Source: an uncultured beta proteobacterium (GTDB taxonomy: Bacteria > Pseudomonadota > Gammaproteobacteria > Burkholderiales > SG8-41). From it: DNA of 64,000 nucleotides. Location: contig CAISYC010000060.1 of the NCBI GenBank assembly GCA_903889565.1, positions 52,357-116,356 of the forward strand, read 5' to 3'. The translations under genes were made by a program, and so were the position numbers. The notes beneath the pieces were generated by a model. It was not told the origin of the DNA and made no database searches. It saw only the letters and a program-made list of their open reading frames with translations. Positions 50,787 through 59,579 of the stretch are shown here, piece after piece. Each line of letters starts with the position of its first letter. The first letter of the stretch is position 1.

Positions 50787-53462
50787 TCAGGGCGCGACGC
50801 CCGCCGGCCCCTGGCTGACGCGCACGAGGTCGCCCGGGCGCAGCCATTTGGCGAACGCCGCGCGCACCTCGTCGGCGCCGAGCGCAAGATACCGCGCGCC
50901 GGCGCGCGCCGGCTCGTCGAGCGGCAGGCCGAGTTCGTCGCGCTGCAGGATGCCGCGCGCAATCTCGCCGATGCCGGCCTCGGCGAGCGGCATGCGGCGC
51001 AACAGCAGTGCGCGCGCGCGCTGCAGTTCGTCCTCGGCGACGGGCGCGGTGCGCATGCGTTCGATCTCGTCGGCGACCATGGCGTGGACTTTTGCCGTGT
51101 TCTTCGGGTCGCAGGCGTATTGCACCAGATAGATGCCGCGCGTGCTGCTGACCTGCAGGCTCGATTGCACCGAATAGACAAGACCGGCGTTCTTGCGGAT
51201 GTCGCGCGTCAGTCGCGTCGAATAAAATGCGCCGCCAAGCACGCTGTTGCCGAGCTCCAGCGCGTAGTAATCCGGGCTCAAGCGGTTAATGCCGAGCGTT
51301 TCGGCGAGCGTCACGCGGTCCTGCACGCGGCTTGCATCTTCCACCGTCGCGACCGCGGCCCTGTTCAACGGCACCGCCGGCAACACCGTCACCGGCGCCG
51401 GTCCGGTCGCGCGCCACGCGCCGAAATAATTTTCGATCACGCTGCGCGCCTGTTGCGGGGTTACCCGGCCGATGACCACGATCGTCGTCAGGTCGGGCCG
51501 GATCGCGGCGCCGTAATAATCGCGCAGTTCCTGCAGACTGATGGCGGCGACCGTCTCCGGCCGCGCATCGCGCTGGCTCGGATCGTCAGGCGGAAACAGC
51601 GCGCCGCGCAGCGCCTTGCCGCTCAGATAGAGCGGACTCTTCAGTTGCCCGGCAAGCGTCGCCGCGAGCTGGCGCTTGACGATATCGAAGGCCGGCGCCG
51701 GAAATCCGGGCTGCAGCAGATTGTCCGCAAGCAGTTCGACACCGCGCCCGAAATTCGCGGCGAGCGTCTGCAGCGCAAAGTCGGTGCCGGCGTGAGCCTC
51801 GGCGCCGATCGCGTCGAGCGCCGTGCGCAGGGCGATGCGGTCGCGCTGCTGCGAGCCGTAGGGGAACATCTGCGCAAGCACCTCGGCCATGCCCTCCTTG
51901 CCCGGCGGCACCTGCAGTTCCGGCCGGTTGCGGATGTGACCATAAACGCTGATGGTGTCGCTGACCTCCTCGGGTTGCACCACCAGCGTGATGCCGTTGG
52001 CGAGCGTGCTGACCACCGGATGCACGTTCGACGCCGGCACCGCGGGACGCCCCAGCGCGGCTTCGGCCCATGCCGGCAACACCGCGGACTCGGCTTCGCC
52101 AAACGCGATTTTTTCCTGACCGCCGAAACCCCGCGCCCCCACCGGCTTGCCGCTGCCCTGCGGCGTCAGCACCGCGGTCACCGCGTGATCGAGATCGAGA
52201 TACTGCCGGGCCACGCGGTTGACGTCGGCGGGCGTGACCTTCTCGATGCGCGCGAGATCGTCGTCCGGCGCGGCCAGCCCGTCGATCGCAATCGCCTCCG
52301 ACCACACCGAAGCAAGGCCCTCGATCGAATTTTTCTGAAACTCGGCGCTGCGCCGCTCCTGCAGCTTGGCGGCGGCAACGAGTTCCGGCGGCACGCCCTC
52401 GGCCGCAATCCGTTTGAGAATGGCGCGCATCGCGGCTTCGAGCGCCGCGGCATCACCGCCGGCCGGAAACGCCGCCACTGCATAGGCAAGCCCTGCCTTC
52501 GGCAAGGCGTCGTATTCGAAATCGGTGCCCAGGGCCTTGCCCTGCGGCACCAGCCCGTAGAGTTCGCCGCGCTGGCTTTTCAACACATCGACCAGCACTT
52601 CGGCCGCCGCGTAATCGGGGCTGTCGAGCCCCGGCAGGCGCAGCGCAATCACCTGCAGTCCGTACGGCAAATCGCTGTCGAGGGCGAGCTTCTGCGGCAC
52701 CACCGGCGCGAGCGTGATGGCGGCGCGCGGCGGCAGCGGGCGCGCCTTGATCGGACCGAACAACTCGCGCACACGGACAAGGGTCGCCGCCGGATCGACG
52801 TCACCGACGATAACCAGTATCGCGTTGTTCGGCGCATACCAGTCGCGGTGAAAATCCTTCAGCATCGCGGCGGTAGTCGCCTCGAACGACGGCCGCGTGC
52901 CGAGCGCGTCATGGGCGTAGCTGGTGCCGGCGAACAGCGCGGCGCGCAGTTGGGTGAACAGCACATAGAGCGGACTCGACAGATCGGCCGCGACTTCCTG
53001 CTCGATGGCGCCGCGCTCGCGCGCCCAGTCCTCGTCGGTGGCGAGCAGCGCGCTCATGCGCAGCGCCTCGATATGCAGCGCGACGTCGAGATCCTCGGCC
53101 GGCACCGTATAAAAATACTGCGTCACCGTCTGCTGCGTGTCGGCGTTGAAGCTGCCGCCCATCACGCTGCCGATGTTGGCCAGCTGGTCGGCGCTGAGAC
53201 CCGGGCTGCCGCGAAACATCATGTGCTCGAGCGCATGCGCGGTGCCCGGAAAGCCGGCCGGCGTCTGATCCGCGCCGACCAGATAATTGATATTGGTCGA
53301 TACCACCGGCGCGAGCGTATTGCGCACGATTACCACGCGCAAACCGTTGTCCAGCGTCGCGCGCAGCGCAGCCTGCCCGGCCTCGCCGGCATGCGCACTG
53401 CCGGCAATGGCACCCGTTAGCGCGAGCAGCAGCGCCAGTATGCGTGCAAGAGATTCGATCAT
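50787..53462 (-). CDS. M16-family zinc protease, two tandem domains
   Basis: An 891-residue exported protein: signal ending AGSAHAGEA, then an active M16 half with the inverted zinc motif HALEHMMFRG (His-x-x-Glu-His) and a distal Glu in AIEQEVAADL. The second half starts about residue 440 (LANGITLVVQPEEVSDTISV) and keeps the fold but lacks HxxEH, as in bipartite processing peptidases. The ATG at 53462 has AAAGGGCAGCATC before it. It probably degrades or processes peptides in the periplasm. Confidence 0.9.
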   Translation of the reverse strand: MIESLARILALLLALTGAIAGSAHAGEAGQAALRATLDNGLRVVIVRNTLAPVVSTNINYLVGADQTPAGFPGTAHALEHMMFRGSPGLSADQLANIGSVMGGSFNADTQQTVTQYFYTVPAEDLDVALHIEALRMSALLATDEDWARERGAIEQEVAADLSSPLYVLFTQLRAALFAGTSYAHDALGTRPSFEATTAAMLKDFHRDWYAPNNAILVIVGDVDPAATLVRVRELFGPIKARPLPPRAAITLAPVVPQKLALDSDLPYGLQVIALRLPGLDSPDYAAAEVLVDVLKSQRGELYGLVPQGKALGTDFEYDALPKAGLAYAVAAFPAGGDAAALEAAMRAILKRIAAEGVPPELVAAAKLQERRSAEFQKNSIEGLASVWSEAIAIDGLAAPDDDLARIEKVTPADVNRVARQYLDLDHAVTAVLTPQGSGKPVGARGFGGQEKIAFGEAESAVLPAWAEAALGRPAVPASNVHPVVSTLANGITLVVQPEEVSDTISVYGHIRNRPELQVPPGKEGMAEVLAQMFPYGSQQRDRIALRTALDAIGAEAHAGTDFALQTLAANFGRGVELLADNLLQPGFPAPAFDIVKRQLAATLAGQLKSPLYLSGKALRGALFPPDDPSQRDARPETVAAISLQELRDYYGAAIRPDLTTIVVIGRVTPQQARSVIENYFGAWRATGPAPVTVLPAVPLNRAAVATVEDASRVQDRVTLAETLGINRLSPDYYALELGNSVLGGAFYSTRLTRDIRKNAGLVYSVQSSLQVSSTRGIYLVQYACDPKNTAKVHAMVADEIERMRTAPVAEDELQRARALLLRRMPLAEAGIGEIARGILQRDELGLPLDEPARAGARYLALGADEVRAAFAKWLRPGDLVRVSQGPAGVAP

Positions 53463-53575
53463 GATGCTGCCCTTTCCGGACTGCGTGGATAGATGGGCGG
53501 CGCAGGTTTTCGCGCCGGCGGTCATGCGGTTCGCACCCGCGTCTGTCCGCGGCATTCTACGCGCCCGCCGGCCGC

Positions 53576-53926
53576 TCACTGCGGCGTGCGGCGCGTCAGC
53601 GCGATAAACAACCAGACCACCGCCAGCGGCGCGACCACCAGCAGCAGAATCGGTGAGGTCAGCGCGGTCAGCATCAGCGCCGCCAGCACGAGGCCGCCGA
53701 GAATCAGCATGCCGAAGCCGGCTACCGCGAACAGCAGAAAAATCGCCGCGCACAGCAGCGCGATCAGCCCGATGATGAAGCCGGCAGCGCCGACCGCGCC
53801 CTTGAACGGGCCCGTTAATTCATGGCCGTCGATGATGATGCGGGTCGATCCCGCCTCGACGAACAGTCCCCACGCAAAGAGAATCAGCATGAGCAGCGCC
53901 AGCACCCAAGCGGCTTTTTTCGTCAT
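53576..53926 (-). CDS. small multi-pass membrane protein of unknown function
   Basis: A 116-residue protein starting MTKKAAWVLALLMLILFAWG, with four strongly hydrophobic segments (about 5-24, 42-68, 70-95 and 96-112). The loop after the first (STRIIIDGHELTGPFKGAV) is polar. Start is chosen at 53926 because the frame upstream is non-hydrophobic and continues into another gene. It begins 7 bases after the stop of the 99-residue gene and is probably cotranscribed with it. No family is recognised. Confidence 0.7.
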   Translation of the reverse strand: MTKKAAWVLALLMLILFAWGLFVEAGSTRIIIDGHELTGPFKGAVGAAGFIIGLIALLCAAIFLLFAVAGFGMLILGGLVLAALMLTALTSPILLLVVAPLAVVWLFIALTRRTPQ

Positions 53927-53933
53927 CGTAGCC

Positions 53934-54233
53934 TCACCGTTGGAGCACGCGTCCCTGCGCGCGCTCCAGCGCATAGAGCCGGCCGAGCGCGACGTGAACA
54001 ACCTGCAGCGCTTCCTTGAGCAGGGCCCGCGACGCTTCCGGCAGCGCCGGCTCCGTCACCAGCAGCATCAGCAACTGCCAGTGCCGCGCCTTCATGTTGT
54101 CCAGTCCGGTGATCGGCAGGCTGCGCAGGGCTTCGGGCAGCACCGTCTCGATCTGTGCCGCCTCCCAGTAGGCGCTGAGCAGAAAATAGATCATCTCGTC
54201 GGACTTCGCGTTTCGAATGGTCTCGCAATTCAT
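53934..54233 (-). CDS. hypothetical helical protein, 99 residues
   Basis: A soluble, helix-rich protein starting MNCETIRNAKSDEMIYFLLS and continuing with EAAQIETVLPEALRSLPI and KALL-type heptads (SRALLKEALQVVHVALGRLY). The first ATG, at 54233, is preferred to the long upstream extension. No known motif. It precedes the membrane protein at 53926 and follows the sensor kinase gene (stop 54373) on the same strand, 139 bases away. Confidence 0.6.
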   Translation of the reverse strand: MNCETIRNAKSDEMIYFLLSAYWEAAQIETVLPEALRSLPITGLDNMKARHWQLLMLLVTEPALPEASRALLKEALQVVHVALGRLYALERAQGRVLQR

Positions 54234-54372
54234 CAGCGTCCTCCTGTGTTCGACTGCGTGTTCGCCGGCAATACGGCGCCGGCACCGTCTGCATCCAGCT
54301 TCGCGCCGGCATGCCGACAAAACAGTGGCGGGAGTATGAGCATTCTGTAATGCAGTCCCTGCGCGTGCCGCC

Positions 54373-55800
54373 TCAGACCGCGGGCGGCGCCGGGAACCAC
54401 AGCACAAAAGTCGTCATGCCGCCGCTGTCGCTGCGCGCCGAGACCGTGCCGCGATGCAACTGCATGATGGTTCTGACGATTGCCAGTCCGAGCCCCGCGC
54501 CCTCGGAAGTCTTTTCGCGCGCCGGATCGACGCGGTAAAAGCGGTCGAAAATGCGCTCGATATGCTCGGCAGCAATGCCGGCACCGGGATTGGACACCGA
54601 GACGGTTGCCGAGCCGTCGGCGTTGCGCATCGCCTTCATCACGATCTGCGCGCCGGCCGCCGTATAACGCAGCGCATTGGACAGCAGATTGCTCACCGCG
54701 CGCCGGAACAGCAGCGGGTCGGCGTTGACGCCGGCAGCCCCTTCGCAGGCAATGCGCACCCCGGATTCATCGGCGATCAACTGGTAGAACTCGGCGATTT
54801 TCTCGAGCTCGGCGCGGGCCTCGATCGACACGGTGGCGATCGACGGCTGGTCGCCGTCGGCGCGCGCCAGGAACAGCATGTTCTCGATCATGCGCGACAG
54901 CCGCTCGAACTCCTCGACACCGGACTCGAGAACCGCGCGGTATTCGTCAGCGACGCGCGCGCGCGACAGCGCCACCTGCGCTTCGCCCATCAGGTTGTTG
55001 ATCGGCGTGCGCAACTCGTGCGCCAGATCGGAGGAAAACTGCGACAGCCGCTCGAACGACTCGTGCAGGCGGTCGAGCATGCCGTTGAAGGCGGCGATCA
55101 GTTCAAGCAGTTCGGTCGGCGCCTCGGCGAGCGACAAGCGCTCGTCAAGACGCGTCGATGAAATCCGGTTGGCGGCGCTGGCAATGCGTCTGACCGGCAG
55201 CAAGCCCTGGCGCGCGACCGCATAACCGATCACGGCCGACAGCAGCACTGCGATCAACAGCGCCAGCAACATGGTGCGGCGATAGCCCGCCAGCAGGCGC
55301 TGCTCGATCGAAACGTCGAGGCCGAGCGCGATCATCACACTGTGTGCCTGGCCGCCGCCGGGCGCGGCCAGCGCGGTGACGATGCGATAGGTGCTGCCGT
55401 CCGGCGAACTCCACAGCATCGAGCGGTCAACGGTTTCGCCTGCGGCCACCGGTGCCGGCAGTTCGGCGAACGGCACCGCCAGCCACGGCGCGTCGGACAG
55501 CGGGTGGTTCTGCAGGTCGAACACCGCGATATGCAGGCGGCTGCCGATCGGGTTCATGACGATTTGCCGCAGTCGCTCCGCGCGCTCCGGCGAGGTGCCG
55601 GCGGCGCTGTCGGCAAGCCGCGCGCGGACGTTTGCGATGTCGCTGGCCAGAAACGACAGGTGCTCGTGTTCGAGCTGGCGGTCGAGCGCGATAGACAGAT
55701 AGAGGCCGACCGCCGACATCAGCACCAGCGAGCTGAAAGCGAAATAGACGCTCAGCCGCCGCGTGATCGACCAGCGGCGCGGCACCGCCGTGAAGTCCAC
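54373..55800 (-). CDS. heavy-metal type sensor histidine kinase (CusS/IrlS-like)
   Basis: A 475-residue kinase with two membrane segments (about 15-35 and 180-200) around a periplasmic sensor domain. HAMP-like sequence follows, then the phospho-acceptor region SSDLAHELRTPINNLMGEAQ, N box NLLSNALRYTAAG, NPGAGI and GAGLGLAIVRTIMQLH. This matches the TIGR-type heavy-metal sensor kinases. The GTG start directly follows the response-regulator stop (55801), so the two are coupled. Signal could be copper, zinc or another metal, or envelope damage, and no metal pump is encoded nearby. Confidence 0.9.
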   Translation of the reverse strand: MDFTAVPRRWSITRRLSVYFAFSSLVLMSAVGLYLSIALDRQLEHEHLSFLASDIANVRARLADSAAGTSPERAERLRQIVMNPIGSRLHIAVFDLQNHPLSDAPWLAVPFAELPAPVAAGETVDRSMLWSSPDGSTYRIVTALAAPGGGQAHSVMIALGLDVSIEQRLLAGYRRTMLLALLIAVLLSAVIGYAVARQGLLPVRRIASAANRISSTRLDERLSLAEAPTELLELIAAFNGMLDRLHESFERLSQFSSDLAHELRTPINNLMGEAQVALSRARVADEYRAVLESGVEEFERLSRMIENMLFLARADGDQPSIATVSIEARAELEKIAEFYQLIADESGVRIACEGAAGVNADPLLFRRAVSNLLSNALRYTAAGAQIVMKAMRNADGSATVSVSNPGAGIAAEHIERIFDRFYRVDPAREKTSEGAGLGLAIVRTIMQLHRGTVSARSDSGGMTTFVLWFPAPPAV

Positions 55801-56472
55801 CTAGGGCCGCGCTTCGAGCACGTAGCCGACGCCGCGCACGTTATGCACCAGCTTGTTCGCGTAAGGGTCGTCGATCTTGGCGCGCAGGCGGCGCACCGCG
55901 ACATCGACCACGTTGGTATCGCTGTCGAAATTCATGTCCCACACCTGCTCGGCGATGAAGGTGCGCGAGAGCACCTCGCCGCTCTTGCGCATGAGCAGCG
56001 AGAGCAGGCCGAATTCCTTGGCGGTGAGATCGAGGCGATTGTCGCCGCGCATGACGCGGCGCTTGTGCAGATCGACTTCGAGATCGGACACGCGCAAAAC
56101 CTCGGCCTGGCGCACGCCGCCGCGGCGCAGGATCGAGCGCACGCGCGCCAGCAGCTCGGAAAACGCGAACGGCTTGATCAGATAATCGTCGGCACCGAGT
56201 TCGAGGCCCTTGACGCGGTCCTCGACGCCGCCGCGCGCGGTCAGAAACAGCACCGGCGTCGGTTTGCTTTGGCGCAGCGATTCAAGCACCGCCCAGCCGT
56301 CCTTGCCGGGCAGATTGACGTCGAGCAGGATCAGATCGTAGTCCTGCGTCTGCGCCTGGTGTTCGCCGTCGGTGCCGTTATGCACGACATCGGTGACGTA
56401 ACCGCTTTCGGTGAGGCCCTTGGCCAGATAGGCCGCGGTCTTGTATTCGTCTTCAACAATCAGAATGCGCAT
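55801..56472 (-). CDS. heavy-metal type response regulator (OmpR family, CusR/CopR-like)
   Basis: A 223-residue OmpR-family regulator: acidic pocket in [20 protein letters not shown], phospho-acceptor Asp51 in [14 protein letters not shown], Thr/Ala switch at FLTARGG, Lys in [19 protein letters not shown], and winged-helix C-terminal half with [20 protein letters not shown] and [17 protein letters not shown]. It is encoded directly before the kinase and probably binds TGTAAT-type boxes at 56989-57024 and 49517-49581, though that is inferred. The start at 56472 has no strong ribosome site visible. Confidence 0.92.
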   Translation of the reverse strand: MRILIVEDEYKTAAYLAKGLTESGYVTDVVHNGTDGEHQAQTQDYDLILLDVNLPGKDGWAVLESLRQSKPTPVLFLTARGGVEDRVKGLELGADDYLIKPFAFSELLARVRSILRRGGVRQAEVLRVSDLEVDLHKRRVMRGDNRLDLTAKEFGLLSLLMRKSGEVLSRTFIAEQVWDMNFDSDTNVVDVAVRRLRAKIDDPYANKLVHNVRGVGYVLEARP

Positions 56473-56549
56473 GGCATGAGCCCAATCGATGACTGCTGCA
56501 ATTCAAAAATGCGCCGCGGCAAGCTGCGCTGCGATTCGCGTGGCGACGC

Positions 56550-56897
56550 TCAGTGCGTGTCGCCGGATATGCCTTGCGCGACATTGACCATCAGATGCGT
56601 TTCGCTCAGCGCACCCGCCGGCGCCACCGCCGCCAGATCAAACGCCCCGTCGCCAACCGCGCCGAAATGCCAGACGAAACTGCGGTGCGTCACCGCATCG
56701 ACGAATTTCACCGTCTCGCCGCCGCTCACATCAATCGCTTGCCCGTCGGCCGTGATCACGACGACCCGATCGTAGCGCTGACCGTCGGCGGAACCGGCCT
56801 GGTATTGCGGCAGCGGAAACGGCGTGCCGCCGGCATGCGCCAGAGCGCAACCGGCGACGCCGATCACCGCGGCAGCATACAGCATCGTCTTGCTCAT
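56550..56897 (-). CDS. CzcE-family heavy-metal resistance periplasmic protein
   Basis: A 115-residue protein with signal MSKTMLYAAAVIGVAGCALA. The domain contains DRVVVITADGQAIDVSGGET, VKFVDAVTHRSFVWHFGAVG and ETHLMVNVAQGISG, typical of CzcE-like proteins that bind Cu or other metals in the periplasm. It is divergent from the OMP gene across the strongest TGTAAT palindrome, so both are probable targets of the adjacent regulator. Confidence 0.8.
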   Translation of the reverse strand: MSKTMLYAAAVIGVAGCALAHAGGTPFPLPQYQAGSADGQRYDRVVVITADGQAIDVSGGETVKFVDAVTHRSFVWHFGAVGDGAFDLAAVAPAGALSETHLMVNVAQGISGDTH

Positions 56898-56988
56898 GGC
56901 ATTCCTCCTGTTTCGGTTTGACGCCGCCGTAATCGCCGGCGTTGCAAACATGCTGCGCCGCAAGGGCCGCCGCCCGCCTTTCCGCACC

Positions 56989-57024
56989 ATTACAGTTTTG
57001 TAATCCAATGTAAACCTTTGTAAT
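56989..57024. promoter_or_regulatory. palindromic response-regulator box, czcE-like/OMP intergenic region
   Basis: ATTACA-GTTT-TGTAAT (56989-57004) is a perfect inverted repeat, and AATGTAAACCTTTGTAAT (57007-57024) is a second close site. The block lies 92 bases before the CzcE-like ATG and 83 bases before the OMP ATG, so it can serve both promoters. Its arrangement resembles cop/cus boxes bound by OmpR-family metal regulators. Confidence 0.7.
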
Positions 57025-57106
57025 AGCCGTATCCCGGTACGAACCCGCTGGGCATAGTGCAGCTCGAACGGCTCGGAATCTTCCAATTAGAAAAAGGAGT
57101 CACGCC

Positions 57107-57751
57107 ATGAAAACCGTTTATACGAAGCTCGCCATTGCCTCAGCCATGCTCGCCATCGGTACCGCAGCGGGTGTCGCCAACGCCGACGACAGCGGCCGCT
57201 GGTATCTCGGCGCCGGCATCGGCCAGAGCAAGGCCGCCAATCTGAACAACATCGACGGCACGCTGGCCAATTACGGTCTCGGCAGTGCCAGCACCGTAAG
57301 CGGCAATAACACCGCATGGAAGCTCTACCTCGGCTATCAGGTCAATTCCTACTTCGGCGTCGAAGGCGCCTACGCCAACCTCGGCCAGTCCGGCATAACC
57401 TCCGCGATTGCCACGCCGGTCGCCGGCACCGGCAACGGCACCTGGACGGCGAACAACATCTACAGTCTGTCCGCCATCGGCACCCTGCCGATCCAGGACG
57501 GCCTGTCGGCCTTCGGCAAAATCGGCGCCGCCTATTCCAACATCAACTTCACCTACAGCGGCGGCGGCGCGGCAGTCAGCGCCAACAACAGCGCGGTCAG
57601 CCCGCTCTACGGCGTCGGCCTCAAGTACGACATCACCGGCAACACCTCGGTGCGCGGCGAATTCGAGCGCTATCAGAACCTCGGCGACAGCGCCCTGACC
57701 GGCCAGTCCAGTGTTAATGTGCTCTCGCTCGATCTGCAATACCGCTTTTAA
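57107..57751 (+). CDS. outer-membrane beta-barrel protein (OmpA/OmpW-like fold)
   Basis: A 214-residue protein with signal ending ANADD, alternating amphipathic strands (WYLGAGIGQSKAANL, WKLYLGYQVNSYFGVEGAYA, LSAIGTLPIQDGLSAFGKIG, VLSLDLQYRF) and the C-terminal aromatic Phe needed for BAM-mediated insertion. It matches the small eight-strand OMP_b-brl barrel type. No OmpA peptidoglycan domain is present. The ATG follows AAAAAGGAG. Confidence 0.85.
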   Translation: MKTVYTKLAIASAMLAIGTAAGVANADDSGRWYLGAGIGQSKAANLNNIDGTLANYGLGSASTVSGNNTAWKLYLGYQVNSYFGVEGAYANLGQSGITSAIATPVAGTGNGTWTANNIYSLSAIGTLPIQDGLSAFGKIGAAYSNINFTYSGGGAAVSANNSAVSPLYGVGLKYDITGNTSVRGEFERYQNLGDSALTGQSSVNVLSLDLQYRF

Positions 57752-57793
57752 GCGCAGCACTCGATCCATTCCGTATTCAACCGTGAGGACAAC

Positions 57794-58357
57794 ATGAAAA
57801 AAGTTCTGGGTTATACCCTGCTCGCCGCCGGATTCGCCGCCACGCTCGCCGCGCCGGCGGGCGCGCAAACCGCCGCACCGGCCGCCACCCCCGACGCCAA
57901 ACCGGCGCACAGCGCGCCCATGCACGGCGCAATGCGCGGGCACGAGGCGATGCGCCCGTTCAGCAAACCGACCGACAGGGTGGAGGCGAAACTCGCCTAC
58001 CTGAAAACCGCGCTGAAAATCACCGACGCGCAGCAGCCGCAGTGGGAAGCCTATGCCAATCTGCTGCGCAGCCAGGCCGCCGAGCGCGAAAAGCGCATGG
58101 CCGAATGGCATGCGCGCATGATGCAGGCGTCCGGCAAAGCGGAACACCACCACCCGACGGTGATCGAACGCATGGAACGCGAACAGCAGTTTTATGCCGC
58201 CGGCATCCACCGCCTGAACGAAGAACTCGAAGTCGAAAAGCCGCTGTATGCCGCGCTCAGCCGCGATCAGCAGCGGATCGCCGACGAAGTGCTCGCCGAC
58301 AGCCGGCATCACGGCCGTCACGAACACGGGCATGGCGGCGAACACCGCGGAGCATAA
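57794..58357 (+). CDS. Spy/CpxP-like LTXXQ-motif periplasmic protein
   Basis: A 187-residue exported protein with signal MKKVLGYTLLAAGFAATLAA, a Pro/Ala-rich linker, and helices with the family motif as KTALKITDAQQPQWEAYANL and LYAALSRDQQRIADEVLADS. The His-rich C-terminal tail (RHHGRHEHGHGG) could bind metal. Spy-type chaperones protect proteins in the periplasm under envelope or metal stress. GTGAGGAC precedes the ATG and the gene follows the OMP by 42 bases. Confidence 0.85.
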   Translation: MKKVLGYTLLAAGFAATLAAPAGAQTAAPAATPDAKPAHSAPMHGAMRGHEAMRPFSKPTDRVEAKLAYLKTALKITDAQQPQWEAYANLLRSQAAEREKRMAEWHARMMQASGKAEHHHPTVIERMEREQQFYAAGIHRLNEELEVEKPLYAALSRDQQRIADEVLADSRHHGRHEHGHGGEHRGA

Positions 58358-58417
58358 GGCGAACGCCGCGCGCAGCGCGCGCGGCTTAACCATTCGATCA
58401 TACGAAAGGAGAAAACG

Positions 58418-58792
58418 ATGTTGAAAAGTCTGCACGCAGTGCTGCTCGCCGCAACCCTGGTCAGCGCCAGCGCCTACGCCCAGGTCGATTTCAGTTTCGG
58501 CATCGAAATCGCACCGCCTGCGCCGCGCGTCGAAGTCGTGCCGCCGCGGCGTGAAGGTTTCATCTGGAGCCCGGGTTACTGGTCATGGGACCACGGCCGC
58601 CACGCCTGGATCGAGGGCCGCTGGATCGAGGCGCGCCGCGGCCAGGTATGGCTGCCCGAGCGCTGGGTCGAATACCGCGATCCGCGCGGCTCGCACTGGC
58701 ACCTCGAACCCGGACACTGGGAAGCCGAACACCATCACGAGTACGATCGTGAGCGTGGCCGCGACGGCGATCGCGACCGCGACCGCCGCTGA
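58418..58792 (+). CDS. YXWGXW-repeat exported protein
   Basis: A 124-residue protein with signal ending SAYAQ. A short array of aromatic repeats contains GFIWSPGYWSWDHGRHAWIE, GRWIEARRGQVWLPERW and GSHWHLEPGHWEAEHHHE, which matches YXWGXW-repeat proteins of unknown role. The C-terminus is an Arg/Asp run (RERGRDGDRDRDRR). GAAAGGAG precedes the ATG. It lies 60 bases after the Spy-like gene, so it is likely in the same envelope-stress operon. Confidence 0.8.
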   Translation: MLKSLHAVLLAATLVSASAYAQVDFSFGIEIAPPAPRVEVVPPRREGFIWSPGYWSWDHGRHAWIEGRWIEARRGQVWLPERWVEYRDPRGSHWHLEPGHWEAEHHHEYDRERGRDGDRDRDRR

Positions 58793-58924
58793 ACGCAAGC
58801 CGACCTGCGGCGCCTTGGATTGGCAGGCGCGCGGGCGGCAAATCGGTGATACTGCCGCTTTGACGGGCGTGCCCAGCCGCAGGGTGCGGTCGCGGCGCCC
58901 GTTGCCATTGTTCCCGGGGTTTGC

Positions 58925-59452
58925 ATGATTCGTCATTACGCGCGCCGCGCTGCGCTGTTACTGCTGATACTGACGCTGGCCGGCTGCGGGGTTTTGGGCA
59001 AGTCCGGCCGCGGCATGTTCGGCCGCAATTCCGACGGCAGCGACAGTCGCGCGCCCAGCGAGGCGCGTGACCCGCGCATGGGTGAAATCACGCGCCTCAC
59101 CGTCAACGACCAGATACATCTGCGCCTGACCGATTGCCGGCTGGCGCTCAAACTCGCCCCCGAGCAGACCGCGGTGTGGGAGGCCTACGAGAACAAGGTG
59201 GTCGAATTCATCAGCGACGCCGAACGCGACACCGGCAGCGCCGGCGGCGGCAATGCACCGGAGCAGGTCGAGCGGCGCATCGCGGCCGAGCAGCGTCACA
59301 CTGCCGCGATGGTGCAACTCGCGGCGTATGCCAAAACCCTGTATGCCGCGCTCAATGACGAGCAGCGCCGCACCGCCGACCGCATGCTGGCGAGTACCCT
59401 GCCGCAGGGCGCGCTGACGGTGGCGCCGGCGGCGCGTGCGGCACCGCACTGA
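58925..59452 (+). CDS. Spy-like lipoprotein with degenerate LTXXQ motifs
   Basis: A 175-residue lipoprotein with signal ALLLLILTLAGC. The mature part is helical, with LALKLAPEQTAVWEAYENKV and LYAALNDEQRRTADRMLAST corresponding to the two LTXXQ-type helices of Spy/CpxP proteins. Spacing to the preceding gene is 132 bases and the ribosome site is weak. It is a second member of the group in this locus, membrane-anchored instead of soluble. Confidence 0.72.
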   Translation: MIRHYARRAALLLLILTLAGCGVLGKSGRGMFGRNSDGSDSRAPSEARDPRMGEITRLTVNDQIHLRLTDCRLALKLAPEQTAVWEAYENKVVEFISDAERDTGSAGGGNAPEQVERRIAAEQRHTAAMVQLAAYAKTLYAALNDEQRRTADRMLASTLPQGALTVAPAARAAPH

Positions 59453-59579
59453 ACGCGCCCCGCAGGGACTGCAGTATTCACTGTTTCGACGCTTTGCGCG
59501 GTTAAAATCGGGGCTTGCCGCAACCCGCCCTGCGCAAACGGACGCGCGGTTGTTCGTCATAAAAACATCGGGGACCACA

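Noticed and set aside
51084..53420. A 778-residue plus-strand open frame inside the M16 protease gene
   Set aside because: The opposite strand encodes a complete M16 protein with HxxEH. The frame's composition is that of a reverse-complement shadow.
54320..54350. A TTCTGTAATGC half-site upstream of the 54233 gene as another regulator box
   Set aside because: Only one half-site is present, so it cannot be told from chance.
49517..57024. TGTAAT/ATTACA clusters as DnaA boxes of an origin
   Set aside because: They lack the TTATCCACA-type consensus, and no dnaA, dnaN or AT-rich unwinding region is near.
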